Shown here in pieces: positions 15,034 to 24,148 of a stretch of DNA of 47,927 nucleotides. The DNA is from an uncultured Georgenia sp. Its GTDB lineage: Bacteria > Actinomycetota > Actinomycetes > Actinomycetales > Actinomycetaceae. The notes under the pieces were generated by a model that did no database searches, was not told the DNA's origin, and saw only the letters and a program-made list of their open reading frames with translations. The first letter of the stretch is position 1, and the number at the start of each line of letters is the position of its first letter. The DNA is taken from the NCBI RefSeq assembly GCF_937958535.1, contig NZ_CALGNQ010000070.1:1-47927 (forward strand), read 5' to 3'. The translations under genes and the position numbers were made by a program.

Positions 15034-16495
15034 GCCGGAGCACGCGACGCTTCACGCGCCCGAGGAGCCGGCGCACCCGCGTGCGCCACGGCACCGGCTT
15101 GGGGGCCGGGCGCTGCTTCGCGGGCCGGGGCGGGGCCTCGCCGAGCGCGATCATGCCCTGCCGGGTGACGTGGTAGACCGCCGGGGTGACGCCGAGCGCC
15201 CCCGCGGGCACCGGGGTCGGCTCGGGCAGCGCTCCGGGGTCGGTGGCGTGCCGGCGCCGCAGGATCGCCCGGGTGGTCTGCGCGACGAGCGAGCGGCCCG
15301 GCGCGACGTCGGTGCGCACGCCCCCGCCCTCCCGCAGGTGGGTGAGCACCCGGCCCAGCGTGGCCCGCTCCAGCACCACGCCCGCGCTCAGCCGCACGGT
15401 CACCGGTGAGGGGAAGCCGGAGGCCGGAAGCTCCTCCACGAGGCGCACGCGGGCGTCGGAGCCGACGTAGTCCCGCAGCCACCGCGGCAGGCTCTCGGCA
15501 CCGGGCACCGTGACCGCCAGGTCGGTGTGCTGCGAGGCGAGGACGCTGTCGATGGTGACCTGGACCTCCTCGGGGTCGGCGCCGTCGGTCTCCAGGAGCA
15601 CCTGGACCTCGGGGACCGTCCACTGCCGCCCCACGTTCTGCGGCCGGAAGATCGGGATGGGCAGGAGGTTGGCGGCCAGCCCGGTGCGCTCGCGCTTGAT
15701 CTCGTCGCCGCGGACGGCGAAGTTCCGTGCCCCCTGGTGGTAGGCGTCGGTGTCCCAGTCCGGGATGATGAGCCCGCCCGAGGTGAACGCCCGGTAGCCG
15801 AACTCGGTGTCGACGATGCCGCGCAGCCCGAGGGAGGCGAAGCCGCCGGAGCGCAGGTAGAGCTCGCGCCCCACCGAGACGTCGGCACCGACGACGGCGA
15901 TGAACGTGTCGTCGGTGTCGGTGGTCAGCCGCTGCTGCAGGCGGATGAACTCCTCCTGCCAGCTGTGCCGCCGGCTGCGGCGGCCCTCGAGCAGGCGGGG
16001 CAGTGCGTCCTCGGCGACGGCGCGGGCGACGTCGTCGGGCGTGATGCCGTCGAAGTCCACGAAGCGCTTGCGGCCCAGCACCACGGCGTGCGGGGTCACG
16101 TGGTGCCAGCGGGCGTGCGCCTCCAGGTGCGTGGCGCTCACCACCATGTCGGCGTCGAGGAAGAGCACCACCGGGGCGTCGGTGCTGCGGGCACCGCGGT
16201 CCCGGGCCCGGCCCGAGCCGTGCTCCTGGGCCTCCTCCACCCGCAGCACCCGGGTGTTGGGCGGGGCCGTCGGGGGGACGGTGAGCGGTACGGCGGAGGC
16301 GTCGTCGACGACGACCACCTCGGTGAGCTCGGACGGGTAGGTCTGCCGGCTCAGTGCGGCCAGCGTCCGGTCGAGCTCGGGCTGGCAGTCCCGTGCCGGG
16401 ATGACGACGCACAGGCGCAGCTGCGGCTCCCACTCCCCGAGCGCGGGGACGGGCAGGTCGGGCCACCGCTGGCCGGGGACGGTGTGCTGCCTCAT
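15020..16495 (-). CDS. Family 2 glycosyltransferase
   Basis: 491 residues. The GT2 core is near the N-terminus: LCVVIPARDCQPELD (~25), EVVVVDDAS, then a DADM metal-binding motif near 108 in VVLFLDADMVV. Histidine-rich and galactosyltransferase-like segments follow (GIVDTEFGYRAF), typical of two-part GT2 enzymes. The C-terminal ~200 residues hold a second, weaker alpha/beta segment and a basic end (RVRRLLGRVKRRVLRL) that may bind the membrane. The start ATG overlaps the stop of the upstream trimodular glycosyltransferase (ATGA), so the two are translationally coupled. Confidence 0.88.
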   Translation of the reverse strand: MRQHTVPGQRWPDLPVPALGEWEPQLRLCVVIPARDCQPELDRTLAALSRQTYPSELTEVVVVDDASAVPLTVPPTAPPNTRVLRVEEAQEHGSGRARDRGARSTDAPVVLFLDADMVVSATHLEAHARWHHVTPHAVVLGRKRFVDFDGITPDDVARAVAEDALPRLLEGRRSRRHSWQEEFIRLQQRLTTDTDDTFIAVVGADVSVGRELYLRSGGFASLGLRGIVDTEFGYRAFTSGGLIIPDWDTDAYHQGARNFAVRGDEIKRERTGLAANLLPIPIFRPQNVGRQWTVPEVQVLLETDGADPEEVQVTIDSVLASQHTDLAVTVPGAESLPRWLRDYVGSDARVRLVEELPASGFPSPVTVRLSAGVVLERATLGRVLTHLREGGGVRTDVAPGRSLVAQTTRAILRRRHATDPGALPEPTPVPAGALGVTPAVYHVTRQGMIALGEAPPRPAKQRPAPKPVPWRTRVRRLLGRVKRRVLRLSGR

Positions 16496-19400
16496 GCCGG
16501 CTGCTCCTGACGCACCAGCGCGGTCACCCGCTCGGAGATCTGGCGGGCCCGGGCGTCGAAGGTGTGCTCGCGGCGCACGAGCTCGCCGAGCCTGCGGCGG
16601 GCCTCCTGCCGCTCGGGGGTGTCGGCGAGGACCTCGCGGACGAGGTCCGGCAGCTCGGCGGGGTCGCGGTAGGTGGGGACGGCGTCCCCGAAGACCTCGG
16701 CGATCTCGGGCAGGTGGTCGCTGACCATGCGGGCCTCGCAGGCGGCCAGGTCGAAGAGCCGGTTGGACAGCAGGCCGTCGCGGCGCATGTCCTCCCAGTG
16801 GTCGTTGAGGACCACGCCGGCCGCACGGTAGACGGCGGGCAGCTCGTCGTTGGGGATGTTCTCCCCCTTCCACGCGCCGGGTGGGAGCAGCCCCTTCCAG
16901 CGGTAGCCGTAGACGGCCGGGACGATCCCGCCCTCGAGCGCGGCGGCGACGGCGGGGCGCACCCCGCGGGCGTTGGCCACGGCGAGGACCTCGTGCGCCC
17001 GGTCCGGGTCGGGCGGCCCGGGCCGGAAGCGGCGGTGGTCGGTGCACTGGAGGAGGGGGGCGGCCGGCTCGTCGAGGCGGCGGCTCACCCGCTCGCACCA
17101 GCGCGGCGAGGCCCCGAAGACGGCGTCGTACTCGCGCAGCTCGGAGACGGTGACCTCGTCCGGGTGGCTGATCACCCAGATGACGTTGACGTGGGCGGGG
17201 TTCACCCGGTACGGGCCGCGGCCGCGCAGGACGAGGGTGACGTCGTCGAGGTGGGCGGTGTCGCGGTACCACGCGTCGCGGCAGTCGATGGTGACCTCGT
17301 GCCCGAGCCGTTCGAGGGAGTCACGCAGCGCCACGGCGAAGTGCCAGTCGCCCCAGCGGCCGCGGCGCGGGGCGTCCGGCGCGCCGATCTTGATCGCCCA
17401 GCGCAGCGGCCGTTCGCGGCGCTCGTGCACGAGCAGGGCGCGGAGCCGCTCGTCGGGGCCGCGGGTGAACCCGGCGATCGCGAAGCCGGCGAGGTCGGGC
17501 TCCGGCGCGGTGGTCCACAGCTGGGCCAGGCGGTGCTCGTTGTCCGCGGTGGAGACCCACTTCGAGCCGCGGGTGGTGGGCAGGTCGTCGGTCATGAGGG
17601 CGACGACGCTCTGCCCGACGACGCCGCTGGGGCGCCCGGTGTGCGCGGCCAGACGCAGCGACAGCTCGGGGCCGAGGTGGTCCTGGACGACGAGCGGGTC
17701 GAAGCCCGCGACGGCGAGGTGGTCGGAGGCACGCACCGCCAGCGCCAGCGCAGCGGCCCCGGGGACCGCACGGGTCGCCCGCACCTCGGGGGCGTCGCCG
17801 GGCAGGCCGGCGTGGAGCGGCACCGCGAAGCCGTCGCGGGTGCGCATGACACCGGCCGACCAGACCGTGCCGTCGCGGCGCAGGACGAGCGGCTGCACCG
17901 CGCCGTACTCCGTCAGCGCCGCCACGAGCGGGGCGTCCCAGCCGGGCTCCGGGGAGAGTGCGTCGGGGAGGAAGACGAGGCTCTCGCCCCGGGTGGCGCA
18001 GGCACCGACGTTCCGGGCCACCTCCATCGGCAGCTCCTGGCTCAGTCGCAGCACCCGGGCGCGAGGCTCGGACCACAGCGTGAGCTGCAGCCGGGTGGCC
18101 TCACCGGCCTCCAGCCGGCTGTCGACCACGAGTACCTCCACCCGGCCGGTGGCGGTGCGCAGCAGCCGCCGCACCGTCCCGACGACGGTCGCGACGTCGG
18201 AGTTGGCGACGAGGACCACGGAGGTCAGCCCCTCCTCGCGCGGCTCCTGACGGGCACGCTCCCAGTCCACGAGGCTGCGCTGGCGGATGAGGTAGCGGTA
18301 GCTGGCGAGCTCGTCGGTGGTGATCCGGTCGGTGCCGGTCTCCCACAGGTCGTAGCGGGTGGCGATGAACGGGGCGTAGGCGAAGTCGGTGACGGCGGAG
18401 AGGCGGATGAGGAAGTCCCAGTCGACGTTGCGCCGCAGCGACTCGTCGAACCCGCCGACCTCGGTGAGCAGGGCGCGCTCGTGGAGGACGACGATGCAGT
18501 CGATGTAGTTGCGCTCGAGCAGCGCCTCCCGCGAGTACGGCATCCCGCGGTAGCGGCGGCGGCCCTGCCCGCCCTGCTCCTCCAGCGCGGACATGGCGTA
18601 GGCGACCCGGTGCCCCCCGCGGCGGACGAAGCGCACCATGAGCTCGAGGAAGTCCGGCTCCCACGTGTTGTCGGAGTCGAGGTAGGCGACGTACTCCCCG
18701 GTCGCCGCCGCCAGGCCGGAGTTGCGCGCCGCGGCGACCCCGCGGTTCGTCTCGTGGGTGACGACCCGCACGCGCGGGTCGTCGGTGAACCGGGCGAGCA
18801 CCTCCGGTGTCTCGTCCCGGCTCCCGTCGTCCACGACGATGAGCTCCCACCGCCGGTAGGTCTGGGCGAGCACCGAGCGGACGGCGTCGGGCAGCACGGC
18901 GGCCCGGTCCTTCGTCGGCAGGACGACGCTGACGAGCGGCTCGTCGCCGAGCGGGACCTGCCGGAGCTCGGCCTTGAGGGCACGCTCCGCCTCGGCGTCG
19001 TGGTCGGGACGCTCCCGGGGCAGGTGCTCGTACCCGCGGGTGGCGAGGATGCTGCGGGACGTCTTCCGGGCCGCCGCGAGGAAGGTGGCGGGGGAGGTGA
19101 GGTGGGCGAGGTTGTGGACGGCGGCGGGCGGGGCCTCGTGGCCGGCGAGGAAGTGCCCGAGCGGGCCGCCGGGGTGGCGCAGGCTCTCCGGGTGCTCCTT
19201 GGCGTAGTGGTCCGCCCGGAACCCCGGGTGGGGGGAGACCCGGTCGGCGGCCCCGGCCCGGAGGTAGTGCACCAGGGCCGGTCCGCGCAGGGTGTCCGGC
19301 GTCCGCGGCTGACCGACGTACCAGTCGGCGTCGAAGCACGGGTGCGGGGAGCGGCCCTCGCGGTGCCCGGTGGTGAGGTAGTGGGTCAGCGGGTCGGCGG

Positions 19401-19644
19401 CGTCGGGCACCTGCTCGCGGTACCAGGCCTCGTCGAACAGCCCGCTCGCACGCACCAGCGCGACCTGGTCGGCGAGGCGGCCGTAGTCGGTGTCGTCCGG
19501 TGCCGGGTTGCCGGCCTTCGGCACACGTCCGCCGAGCCGGGACACCTCCCGCTGCAGCGCCCGGTTCTGCCGTCTGAGCTCCACCAGCTGGGCGTCGCGC
19601 CGGGCGATCGGTGGGATTCGGCGGACCAGGCTCTTCAGCCGCAC
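16492..19644 (-). CDS. Trimodular glycosyltransferase (GT2 + degenerate GT2 + GT-B/CgeB-like)
   Basis: 1050 residues from a GTG with GGAGGT 6 nt upstream. N-terminus: IPPIARRDAQ and a coiled coil (1-40). Residues ~60-190 hold FDEAWY...HY...G repeats. Domain 1 (~235-470) is GT2 with VVLPTKDRA, IVVDDGS and LDSDN, plus WDFLIRLS further on. Domain 2 (~473-720) starts VVLVANSDV and looks GT2-like without a clear DxD. Domain 3 (~745-1050) has GDWHFAVALRDSL, VIWVISHPDEV, NDHWEDMRRDGLLSNR and ACEARMVSDHLPEI, like spore-coat/CgeB-type GT-B enzymes. Such chains can carry out several consecutive transfers. It is the middle gene of a minus-strand operon with 19756-21540 and 15020-16495. Confidence 0.9.
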   Translation of the reverse strand: MRLKSLVRRIPPIARRDAQLVELRRQNRALQREVSRLGGRVPKAGNPAPDDTDYGRLADQVALVRASGLFDEAWYREQVPDAADPLTHYLTTGHREGRSPHPCFDADWYVGQPRTPDTLRGPALVHYLRAGAADRVSPHPGFRADHYAKEHPESLRHPGGPLGHFLAGHEAPPAAVHNLAHLTSPATFLAAARKTSRSILATRGYEHLPRERPDHDAEAERALKAELRQVPLGDEPLVSVVLPTKDRAAVLPDAVRSVLAQTYRRWELIVVDDGSRDETPEVLARFTDDPRVRVVTHETNRGVAAARNSGLAAATGEYVAYLDSDNTWEPDFLELMVRFVRRGGHRVAYAMSALEEQGGQGRRRYRGMPYSREALLERNYIDCIVVLHERALLTEVGGFDESLRRNVDWDFLIRLSAVTDFAYAPFIATRYDLWETGTDRITTDELASYRYLIRQRSLVDWERARQEPREEGLTSVVLVANSDVATVVGTVRRLLRTATGRVEVLVVDSRLEAGEATRLQLTLWSEPRARVLRLSQELPMEVARNVGACATRGESLVFLPDALSPEPGWDAPLVAALTEYGAVQPLVLRRDGTVWSAGVMRTRDGFAVPLHAGLPGDAPEVRATRAVPGAAALALAVRASDHLAVAGFDPLVVQDHLGPELSLRLAAHTGRPSGVVGQSVVALMTDDLPTTRGSKWVSTADNEHRLAQLWTTAPEPDLAGFAIAGFTRGPDERLRALLVHERRERPLRWAIKIGAPDAPRRGRWGDWHFAVALRDSLERLGHEVTIDCRDAWYRDTAHLDDVTLVLRGRGPYRVNPAHVNVIWVISHPDEVTVSELREYDAVFGASPRWCERVSRRLDEPAAPLLQCTDHRRFRPGPPDPDRAHEVLAVANARGVRPAVAAALEGGIVPAVYGYRWKGLLPPGAWKGENIPNDELPAVYRAAGVVLNDHWEDMRRDGLLSNRLFDLAACEARMVSDHLPEIAEVFGDAVPTYRDPAELPDLVREVLADTPERQEARRRLGELVRREHTFDARARQISERVTALVRQEQPA

Positions 19645-19689
19645 GTACGGACCTCCGGGCAGGACAGGTGGTGGCAGACGGTCGGCACG

Positions 19690-19695
19690 ACTGTA
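19690..19695 (-). promoter_or_regulatory. Candidate -10 (TACAGT) for the trimodular glycosyltransferase
   Basis: TACAGT on the minus strand lies about 45 nt upstream of the GTG start, in the 111-nt gap after the GT4 gene. It may be an internal promoter of the operon. Confidence 0.35.
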
Positions 19696-19755
19696 CCCGG
19701 CGGGGGTCCAGGTGCCGCTGCGTCGGGCGGGCTCGGCCGCTGCGCGGTGGCCGCC

Positions 19756-21540
19756 TCAGCGGCGCGCGGTCGCCGCGAGCCGGGTGTAGAGCTCGGCGTA
19801 CCGCTCCCCGTTGTGCCGCCACTGGCGTTCGGCCACCACCCACTCCCGGCCCCGGCGACCGAGCTCGGCCCGTGCGGCCGGGTCGGCGTGGAGGTCGGTC
19901 AGCACGTCCGTCAACGCCTCGGCGTCACCGGTGCGGAAGGAGCGGCCGCGGGCGCCGTCGCCGGTGATCTCCTGCAGCGCCGGCAGGTCGGAGACGACGA
20001 CGGGCACCTGCGCGGCCATCGCCTCGAAGGGCTTGAGCGGGGTGACGAGGCGCGCGGCGCGCTCGTCGAAGCGGGGGACGACGAAGACGTCGAGGAGCCG
20101 GTAGTAGTCCAGGACCTCCGCGTGCGGCACCTTGCCGGTGAAGATCACCGCATCGCCGGCGCCCTTGGTCTGCGCGAGCTGCTCGAGCGCTCGCCGGCGC
20201 CGGCCGTCGCCGATGACCATCGCCACGGCGGGGATGCCGCGCGCCCGCAGCCCCAGGGCCGCGTCGATGAGGAGCTCCTGGCCCTCGCGGCGGTGGTCGA
20301 GGTTGCTCACGTACCCGAAGACGAACCGGTCACCCAGGCCCCATCGGTCGACGAGCGCGGCGGAGCGCTCCCGGGGGTGGAAGTACTCGGTGTTGACGCC
20401 GTTCGGGATGACCCGGACCTTCTCGGCGGGGACCCCGCGCGCGACGATGTCCGCCTTCATCGACTCGGAGAGCGTGACGACAGCGTCCGCCTGGAGCATG
20501 CACCACGTCTCACGGGCGGTGCGCCGGGCGTACACCTCCCCCCGCTCGTCCCACCGCCGGTCGGCCGTCCACAGCGACTCGAAGAAGCCGCGGACCTCGT
20601 ACACCACCGGGGTCCCGAAGGCCTGCCGCAGGGCCAGCGCGACGACGGCGGGCTCGTACCCGCGGTGACCGGAGTGCGCGTGGATGACCGACGGGCGGAT
20701 CTCACCCATCCGCTCGGCGACGGCGGCGGCGTAGCGCTCCAGGTAGACGTCGGGGCGGCCGGTGAGGACGTCCTGCGGCGCGGGCAGCCGGTGGTAGGTG
20801 GTGCCGTCCACCACCTCCGTGCGCGGCGGCGTCTCGTCCTCCGGGAACCCGAGCGCGGTGACCGCCACCGGGTCCAGCCCGACGGCCCGCTGGCTCTCGA
20901 TGACATACTGGCTGCGCATGGTGTAGCCGCTCTGACGGTAGGGCATCGAGGCCTTGAGCAGGTGCAGCACCCGGCCCGGCTCGGGGGCCACCGGGGCCTG
21001 GGCCGGCAGGACGGGCAGCCAGGTCCGGTCCAGCTCGCGCAGCCGCCCGACGAGCCGTCCCTCCTGCCGTTCCAGTGCGGGGGTGTCGGCGACCTCCCGC
21101 TGTGCCCGGACCGCGGCGAGCAGCCAGCTGAGGGACCCGGTCTTGGAGAACGCCTCCCGCACGGGTGTCATGAACTCGACGTCGCCCGCCATCTGGGGCA
21201 GCAGCGCGGCGCCCAGGGCGGCTGCCTCGGCGTAGCGTCGCGTGCCCACGAGCTCTTGCACGAGCCGCCGGTCGGCGTCGACCACCTGGTTGCGGCGGAC
21301 GGCGCGGTAGCCGCGCAGGAAGGCCCGCGGGTAGCGGTGGAGCCTGCCTCCCTCGCGCCGGGCCCGACGCCACCCACGTCGCAGCTTCACGGAGAACGGG
21401 CGGCGGCGCTCGCTGCGCAGCGTCTCCCGTTCCAGGCGGCGGTGCAGGTCGCGCAGCTGGCGCAGCGCGCCCTCGACCAGGACGTCCGCCCCTGCCACCG
21501 GGCGGGCGGCGTCCTCGCCGGGTGCCGGAGCAGAGGCCAT
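19756..21540 (-). CDS. Family 4 glycosyltransferase
   Basis: 594 residues. The first ~190 residues are helical and basic, without a recognised domain. The GT4 part follows: LLKASMPYRQSGYTMRSQY (acceptor side), VIHAHSGHRGYEPAVVAL (~285), RVIPNGVNTEYFHP (~385), and PRFDERAARLVTPLKPFEAM (~490), where E-A-R-L-V-T-P-L-K-P-F-E is the donor-binding E-x7-E-type region. GT4 enzymes are retaining GT-B transferases using nucleotide sugars. It is the first gene of the minus-strand glycosyltransferase operon. A TATCCT hexamer 8 nt before its ATG may give a leaderless or near-leaderless message. Confidence 0.9.
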   Translation of the reverse strand: MASAPAPGEDAARPVAGADVLVEGALRQLRDLHRRLERETLRSERRRPFSVKLRRGWRRARREGGRLHRYPRAFLRGYRAVRRNQVVDADRRLVQELVGTRRYAEAAALGAALLPQMAGDVEFMTPVREAFSKTGSLSWLLAAVRAQREVADTPALERQEGRLVGRLRELDRTWLPVLPAQAPVAPEPGRVLHLLKASMPYRQSGYTMRSQYVIESQRAVGLDPVAVTALGFPEDETPPRTEVVDGTTYHRLPAPQDVLTGRPDVYLERYAAAVAERMGEIRPSVIHAHSGHRGYEPAVVALALRQAFGTPVVYEVRGFFESLWTADRRWDERGEVYARRTARETWCMLQADAVVTLSESMKADIVARGVPAEKVRVIPNGVNTEYFHPRERSAALVDRWGLGDRFVFGYVSNLDHRREGQELLIDAALGLRARGIPAVAMVIGDGRRRRALEQLAQTKGAGDAVIFTGKVPHAEVLDYYRLLDVFVVPRFDERAARLVTPLKPFEAMAAQVPVVVSDLPALQEITGDGARGRSFRTGDAEALTDVLTDLHADPAARAELGRRGREWVVAERQWRHNGERYAELYTRLAATARR

Positions 21541-21548
21541 GGGTCGTG

Positions 21549-21558
21549 AGGATACCCT
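21549..21558. promoter_or_regulatory. Back-to-back -10 elements (AGGATACCCT)
   Basis: Read on the minus strand this gives TATCCT, 8 nt before the GT4 start; read on the plus strand it gives TACCCT, 60 nt before the epimerase start. The two hexamers share the central TA (21553-21554). Confidence 0.35.
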
Positions 21559-21617
21559 GGCGCGGGTACGGGCTGCCGTCCGGCCCGCTGCGCACGGAGT
21601 CTCACGAAGGGTGTCCC

Positions 21618-22691
21618 ATGAGTCCGCTGGTCCTGCACGTCACCGGCGCCCGCCCGAACTTCCCCAAGTGCGCGCCGGTGCTCGCCGCCCTCGCCGACCG
21701 CGAGGTCCCCCAGCTGCTCGTCCACACCGGCCAGCACTACGACGAGAAGATGTCGGAGATCTTCTTCCGCCAGCTCGGCATCCCGGAGCCGGACGTCGAC
21801 CTCGGCGTCGGCTCGGGCAGCCACGGCGCCCAGACGGCCGCGATCATGACCGCGCTCGAGCCGCTCTTCGAGGAGCGGCGGCCCGCGCTCGTCGTCGTCT
21901 ACGGCGACGTCAACTCCACCGTCGCCGCCGCGCTCGTCGCCAGCAAGCTCGGCATCCGCGTCGCCCACGTCGAGGCGGGGCTGCGCAGCTTCGACATGTC
22001 GATGCCCGAGGAGATCAACCGCCTCGTCACCGACCGCCTCTCCGACCTGCTCTTCGCCACGAGCGCCGACGCCGTCGCCCACCTCGGCAACGAGGGGGTG
22101 GACCCGCGCAAGATCCACCTCGTCGGCAACCCGATGATCGACACGCTGCTGGGCACCATGGACAAGTTCGCCACGGCGCTGCCCGAGGAGCTCGGTCTCG
22201 ACGGGGCGTACGTCGTGGCCACGCTCCACCGGCCGGGCAACGTCGACCGGCAGTCGGACGTCGTCGAGCTCGTCCAGGCCATGCACCGGGTCGCGGACCA
22301 GGTCCCCGTGGTCATCCCGCTCCACCCGCGGGGCAGGGAGCGGCTCTACGCCGCCGGGCTCGTCGACCACCGCGCCATCCACGTCGTCGACCCGCTCGGG
22401 TACATCGAGTTCATGGGGCTGGTCCGCGGGGCCCGCGCCGTCGTCACCGACTCCGGAGGCGTCCAGGAGGAGACGACCATCCTCGGGATCCCGTGCCTCA
22501 CCCTGCGGCCCAACACCGAGCGGCCGGTGACCATCACCCACGGCACGAACCGGCTCGTCACCCGGGAGAACCTGGCAGCCGAGGTCGCGCAGACCCTCGC
22601 CCGGGGGCCGCTGGAGACCTGGCCGGTGCCCCCGCTGTGGGACGGCCGGGCCGGCGAGCGCATCGCGGACGTCGTCGCCGCCACGCTCTGA
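21618..22691 (+). CDS. wecB: UDP-N-acetylglucosamine 2-epimerase, non-hydrolysing
   Basis: 357 residues, typical length. Family motifs in order: GARPNFPKCAPV (2-epimerase N-terminus), HTGQHYDEKMSEIFF, VVYGDVNSTVAA, RVAHVEAGLRSFDMSMPEEI (UDP-GlcNAc and allosteric region), ATLHRPGNVDR, VIPLHPRGRE and VTDSGGVQEE near the C-terminus. It interconverts UDP-GlcNAc and UDP-ManNAc in the cytoplasm. The next gene, 195 nt downstream on the same strand, is the dehydrogenase that would turn UDP-ManNAc into UDP-ManNAcA. Start chosen at 21618, with GAAGGG upstream; the longer frame to 21522 would overlap the divergent gene. The symbol is by family resemblance. Confidence 0.95.
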   Translation: MSPLVLHVTGARPNFPKCAPVLAALADREVPQLLVHTGQHYDEKMSEIFFRQLGIPEPDVDLGVGSGSHGAQTAAIMTALEPLFEERRPALVVVYGDVNSTVAAALVASKLGIRVAHVEAGLRSFDMSMPEEINRLVTDRLSDLLFATSADAVAHLGNEGVDPRKIHLVGNPMIDTLLGTMDKFATALPEELGLDGAYVVATLHRPGNVDRQSDVVELVQAMHRVADQVPVVIPLHPRGRERLYAAGLVDHRAIHVVDPLGYIEFMGLVRGARAVVTDSGGVQEETTILGIPCLTLRPNTERPVTITHGTNRLVTRENLAAEVAQTLARGPLETWPVPPLWDGRAGERIADVVAATL

Positions 22692-22786
22692 GCACCTGCC
22701 GGTGGGCCACCGACCGGGGCCCACCGACGTGACGACAACCACGGCCCCGGCGCCCAGGGCGCCCGCGCCGGGCGATGCCGCGCGTG

Positions 22787-22792
22787 TACGAT
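22787..22792 (+). promoter_or_regulatory. Candidate -10 (TACGAT) ahead of the dehydrogenase/exporter operon
   Basis: TACGAT, preceded by TG as in extended -10 elements, lies 94 nt upstream of the ATG at 22886 in the 195-nt gap after the epimerase gene. It could start the dehydrogenase-exporter-GT4 operon. Confidence 0.35.
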
Positions 22793-22885
22793 GCTTGCGC
22801 AGATCGGCACAGGGGACCCCCGATGTGCCGCGGTGCGGGCGGCGGGTTCGCTCCGGACGACGCACGAGACGACTGGGAGTTGTAC

Positions 22886-24148
22886 ATGACCGTGGACCTT
22901 GCCGTGGTCGGGTTGGGCTATGTGGGCCTGCCGCTGGTGTACGAGGCCGTCCACGCCGGGATGTCCGTGCGCGGGTACGACGTGAGCGAGCGCGTGGTCG
23001 AGGGCCTCAACAGCGGTGTCTCGCACATCGACGACCTCTCCGACGCCCAGGTGGCCGAGCTCGTCGAGCGCGGGTTCCGCGCCACCACCGACTCCTCGGT
23101 GCTCGGCGAGGCCGAGACCATCGTCATCTGTGTGCCCACGCCGCTGGCGGAGGACGGTGGACCGGACCTGGGGGCCGTGCGCGCCGCGGTCACCGACATC
23201 TCCCGTCACCTGCGCCCCGGTCAGCTCGTGGTGCTGGAGTCCACCACCTACCCGGGCACCACCGAGGAGGTCGTCCAGCCGATCCTGGAGTCCGGTGGCC
23301 TGAAGGCGGGGAAGGACTTCCACCTGGCGTTCTCCCCGGAGCGGATCGACCCGGGCAACGAGGTCTTCGGGGCGAAGAACACCCCCAAGGTCGTCGGCGG
23401 CGTGACGCCGGAGTCCACCGAGGCCGCCGCCGCGTTCTACGGCAAGGTGGTCGACACCGTCGTGCGGACCAAGGGCCCGCGCGAGGCGGAGATGGCCAAG
23501 CTGCTGGAGAACACCTACCGGCACATCAACATCGCGCTGGTCAACGAGATGGCCCGGTTCTGCCACGAGCTGGACATCGACCTGTGGGACGTCATCGCCG
23601 CCGCCCGGACCAAGCCCTTCGGCTTCCAGGCCTTCTACCCCGGCCCGGGCGTGGGCGGGCACTGCATCCCGATCGACCCGAACTACCTGTCCTACAACGT
23701 GCGTGCACGGCTGGGCTACCCGTTCCGGTTCGTCGAGCTGGCCCAGGAGATCAACGCGACGATGCCCGCCTACGTGGTGCACCGGGCGCAGGACATCCTC
23801 AACGAGGACGGCAAGTCCCTCAAGGGCGCCACCGTGCTGCTGCTCGGGGTGACCTACAAGCCGAACATCGCCGACCAGCGTGAGTCGCCGGCCGTGCCGG
23901 TGGCCAAGCACCTGCGCGACAAGGGCGCCGAGGTCCTCTTCCACGACCCGCACGTGCAGACCTGGCAGACCAACGGCAGCTCCCAGGAGCGGGTTGCCGA
24001 CCTCGCGCAGGCCGTGGCCGACGCCGACCTCGTCATCCTCCTGCAGCACCACCGCGAGTACGACGTCGACGAGCTGGCCAAGGGGGCCAGGCGGTTCTTC
24101 GACACGCGGGGTGTGGCGAGCGACAGCCCGACGGTGCAGCGTCTGTGA
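22886..24148 (+). CDS. wecC: UDP-N-acetyl-D-mannosamine / UDP-HexNAc dehydrogenase
   Basis: 420 residues. Rossmann motif G9-L-G11-Y-V-G14; EMAKLLENTYRHINIA with K205; catalytic C260 in GVGGHCIPIDPNYL. The final domain contains LLGVTYKPNIADQRESP. The GGHCIPIDPxYL form is typical of WecC/WbpA-type enzymes that oxidise UDP-HexNAc to the uronic acid with 2 NAD+. Beside the 2-epimerase, UDP-ManNAc is the likely substrate and UDP-ManNAcA the product. Start: ATG at 22886 with GGGAG 6 nt upstream, rather than the in-frame ATG at 22775. The stop overlaps the GTG of the permease gene, so this enzyme leads the export operon. Confidence 0.92.
   Translation: MTVDLAVVGLGYVGLPLVYEAVHAGMSVRGYDVSERVVEGLNSGVSHIDDLSDAQVAELVERGFRATTDSSVLGEAETIVICVPTPLAEDGGPDLGAVRAAVTDISRHLRPGQLVVLESTTYPGTTEEVVQPILESGGLKAGKDFHLAFSPERIDPGNEVFGAKNTPKVVGGVTPESTEAAAAFYGKVVDTVVRTKGPREAEMAKLLENTYRHINIALVNEMARFCHELDIDLWDVIAAARTKPFGFQAFYPGPGVGGHCIPIDPNYLSYNVRARLGYPFRFVELAQEINATMPAYVVHRAQDILNEDGKSLKGATVLLLGVTYKPNIADQRESPAVPVAKHLRDKGAEVLFHDPHVQTWQTNGSSQERVADLAQAVADADLVILLQHHREYDVDELAKGARRFFDTRGVASDSPTVQRL

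Noticed and set aside
16564..21549. Open frame of 1661 codons on the plus strand
   Set aside because: It runs antisense through two well-supported glycosyltransferase genes and has shadow composition only.
22775..22885. Longer start for the second dehydrogenase at 22775
   Set aside because: The extra 37 residues do not resemble the family N-terminus, and the ATG at 22886 has a good ribosome-binding site directly before the Rossmann motif.
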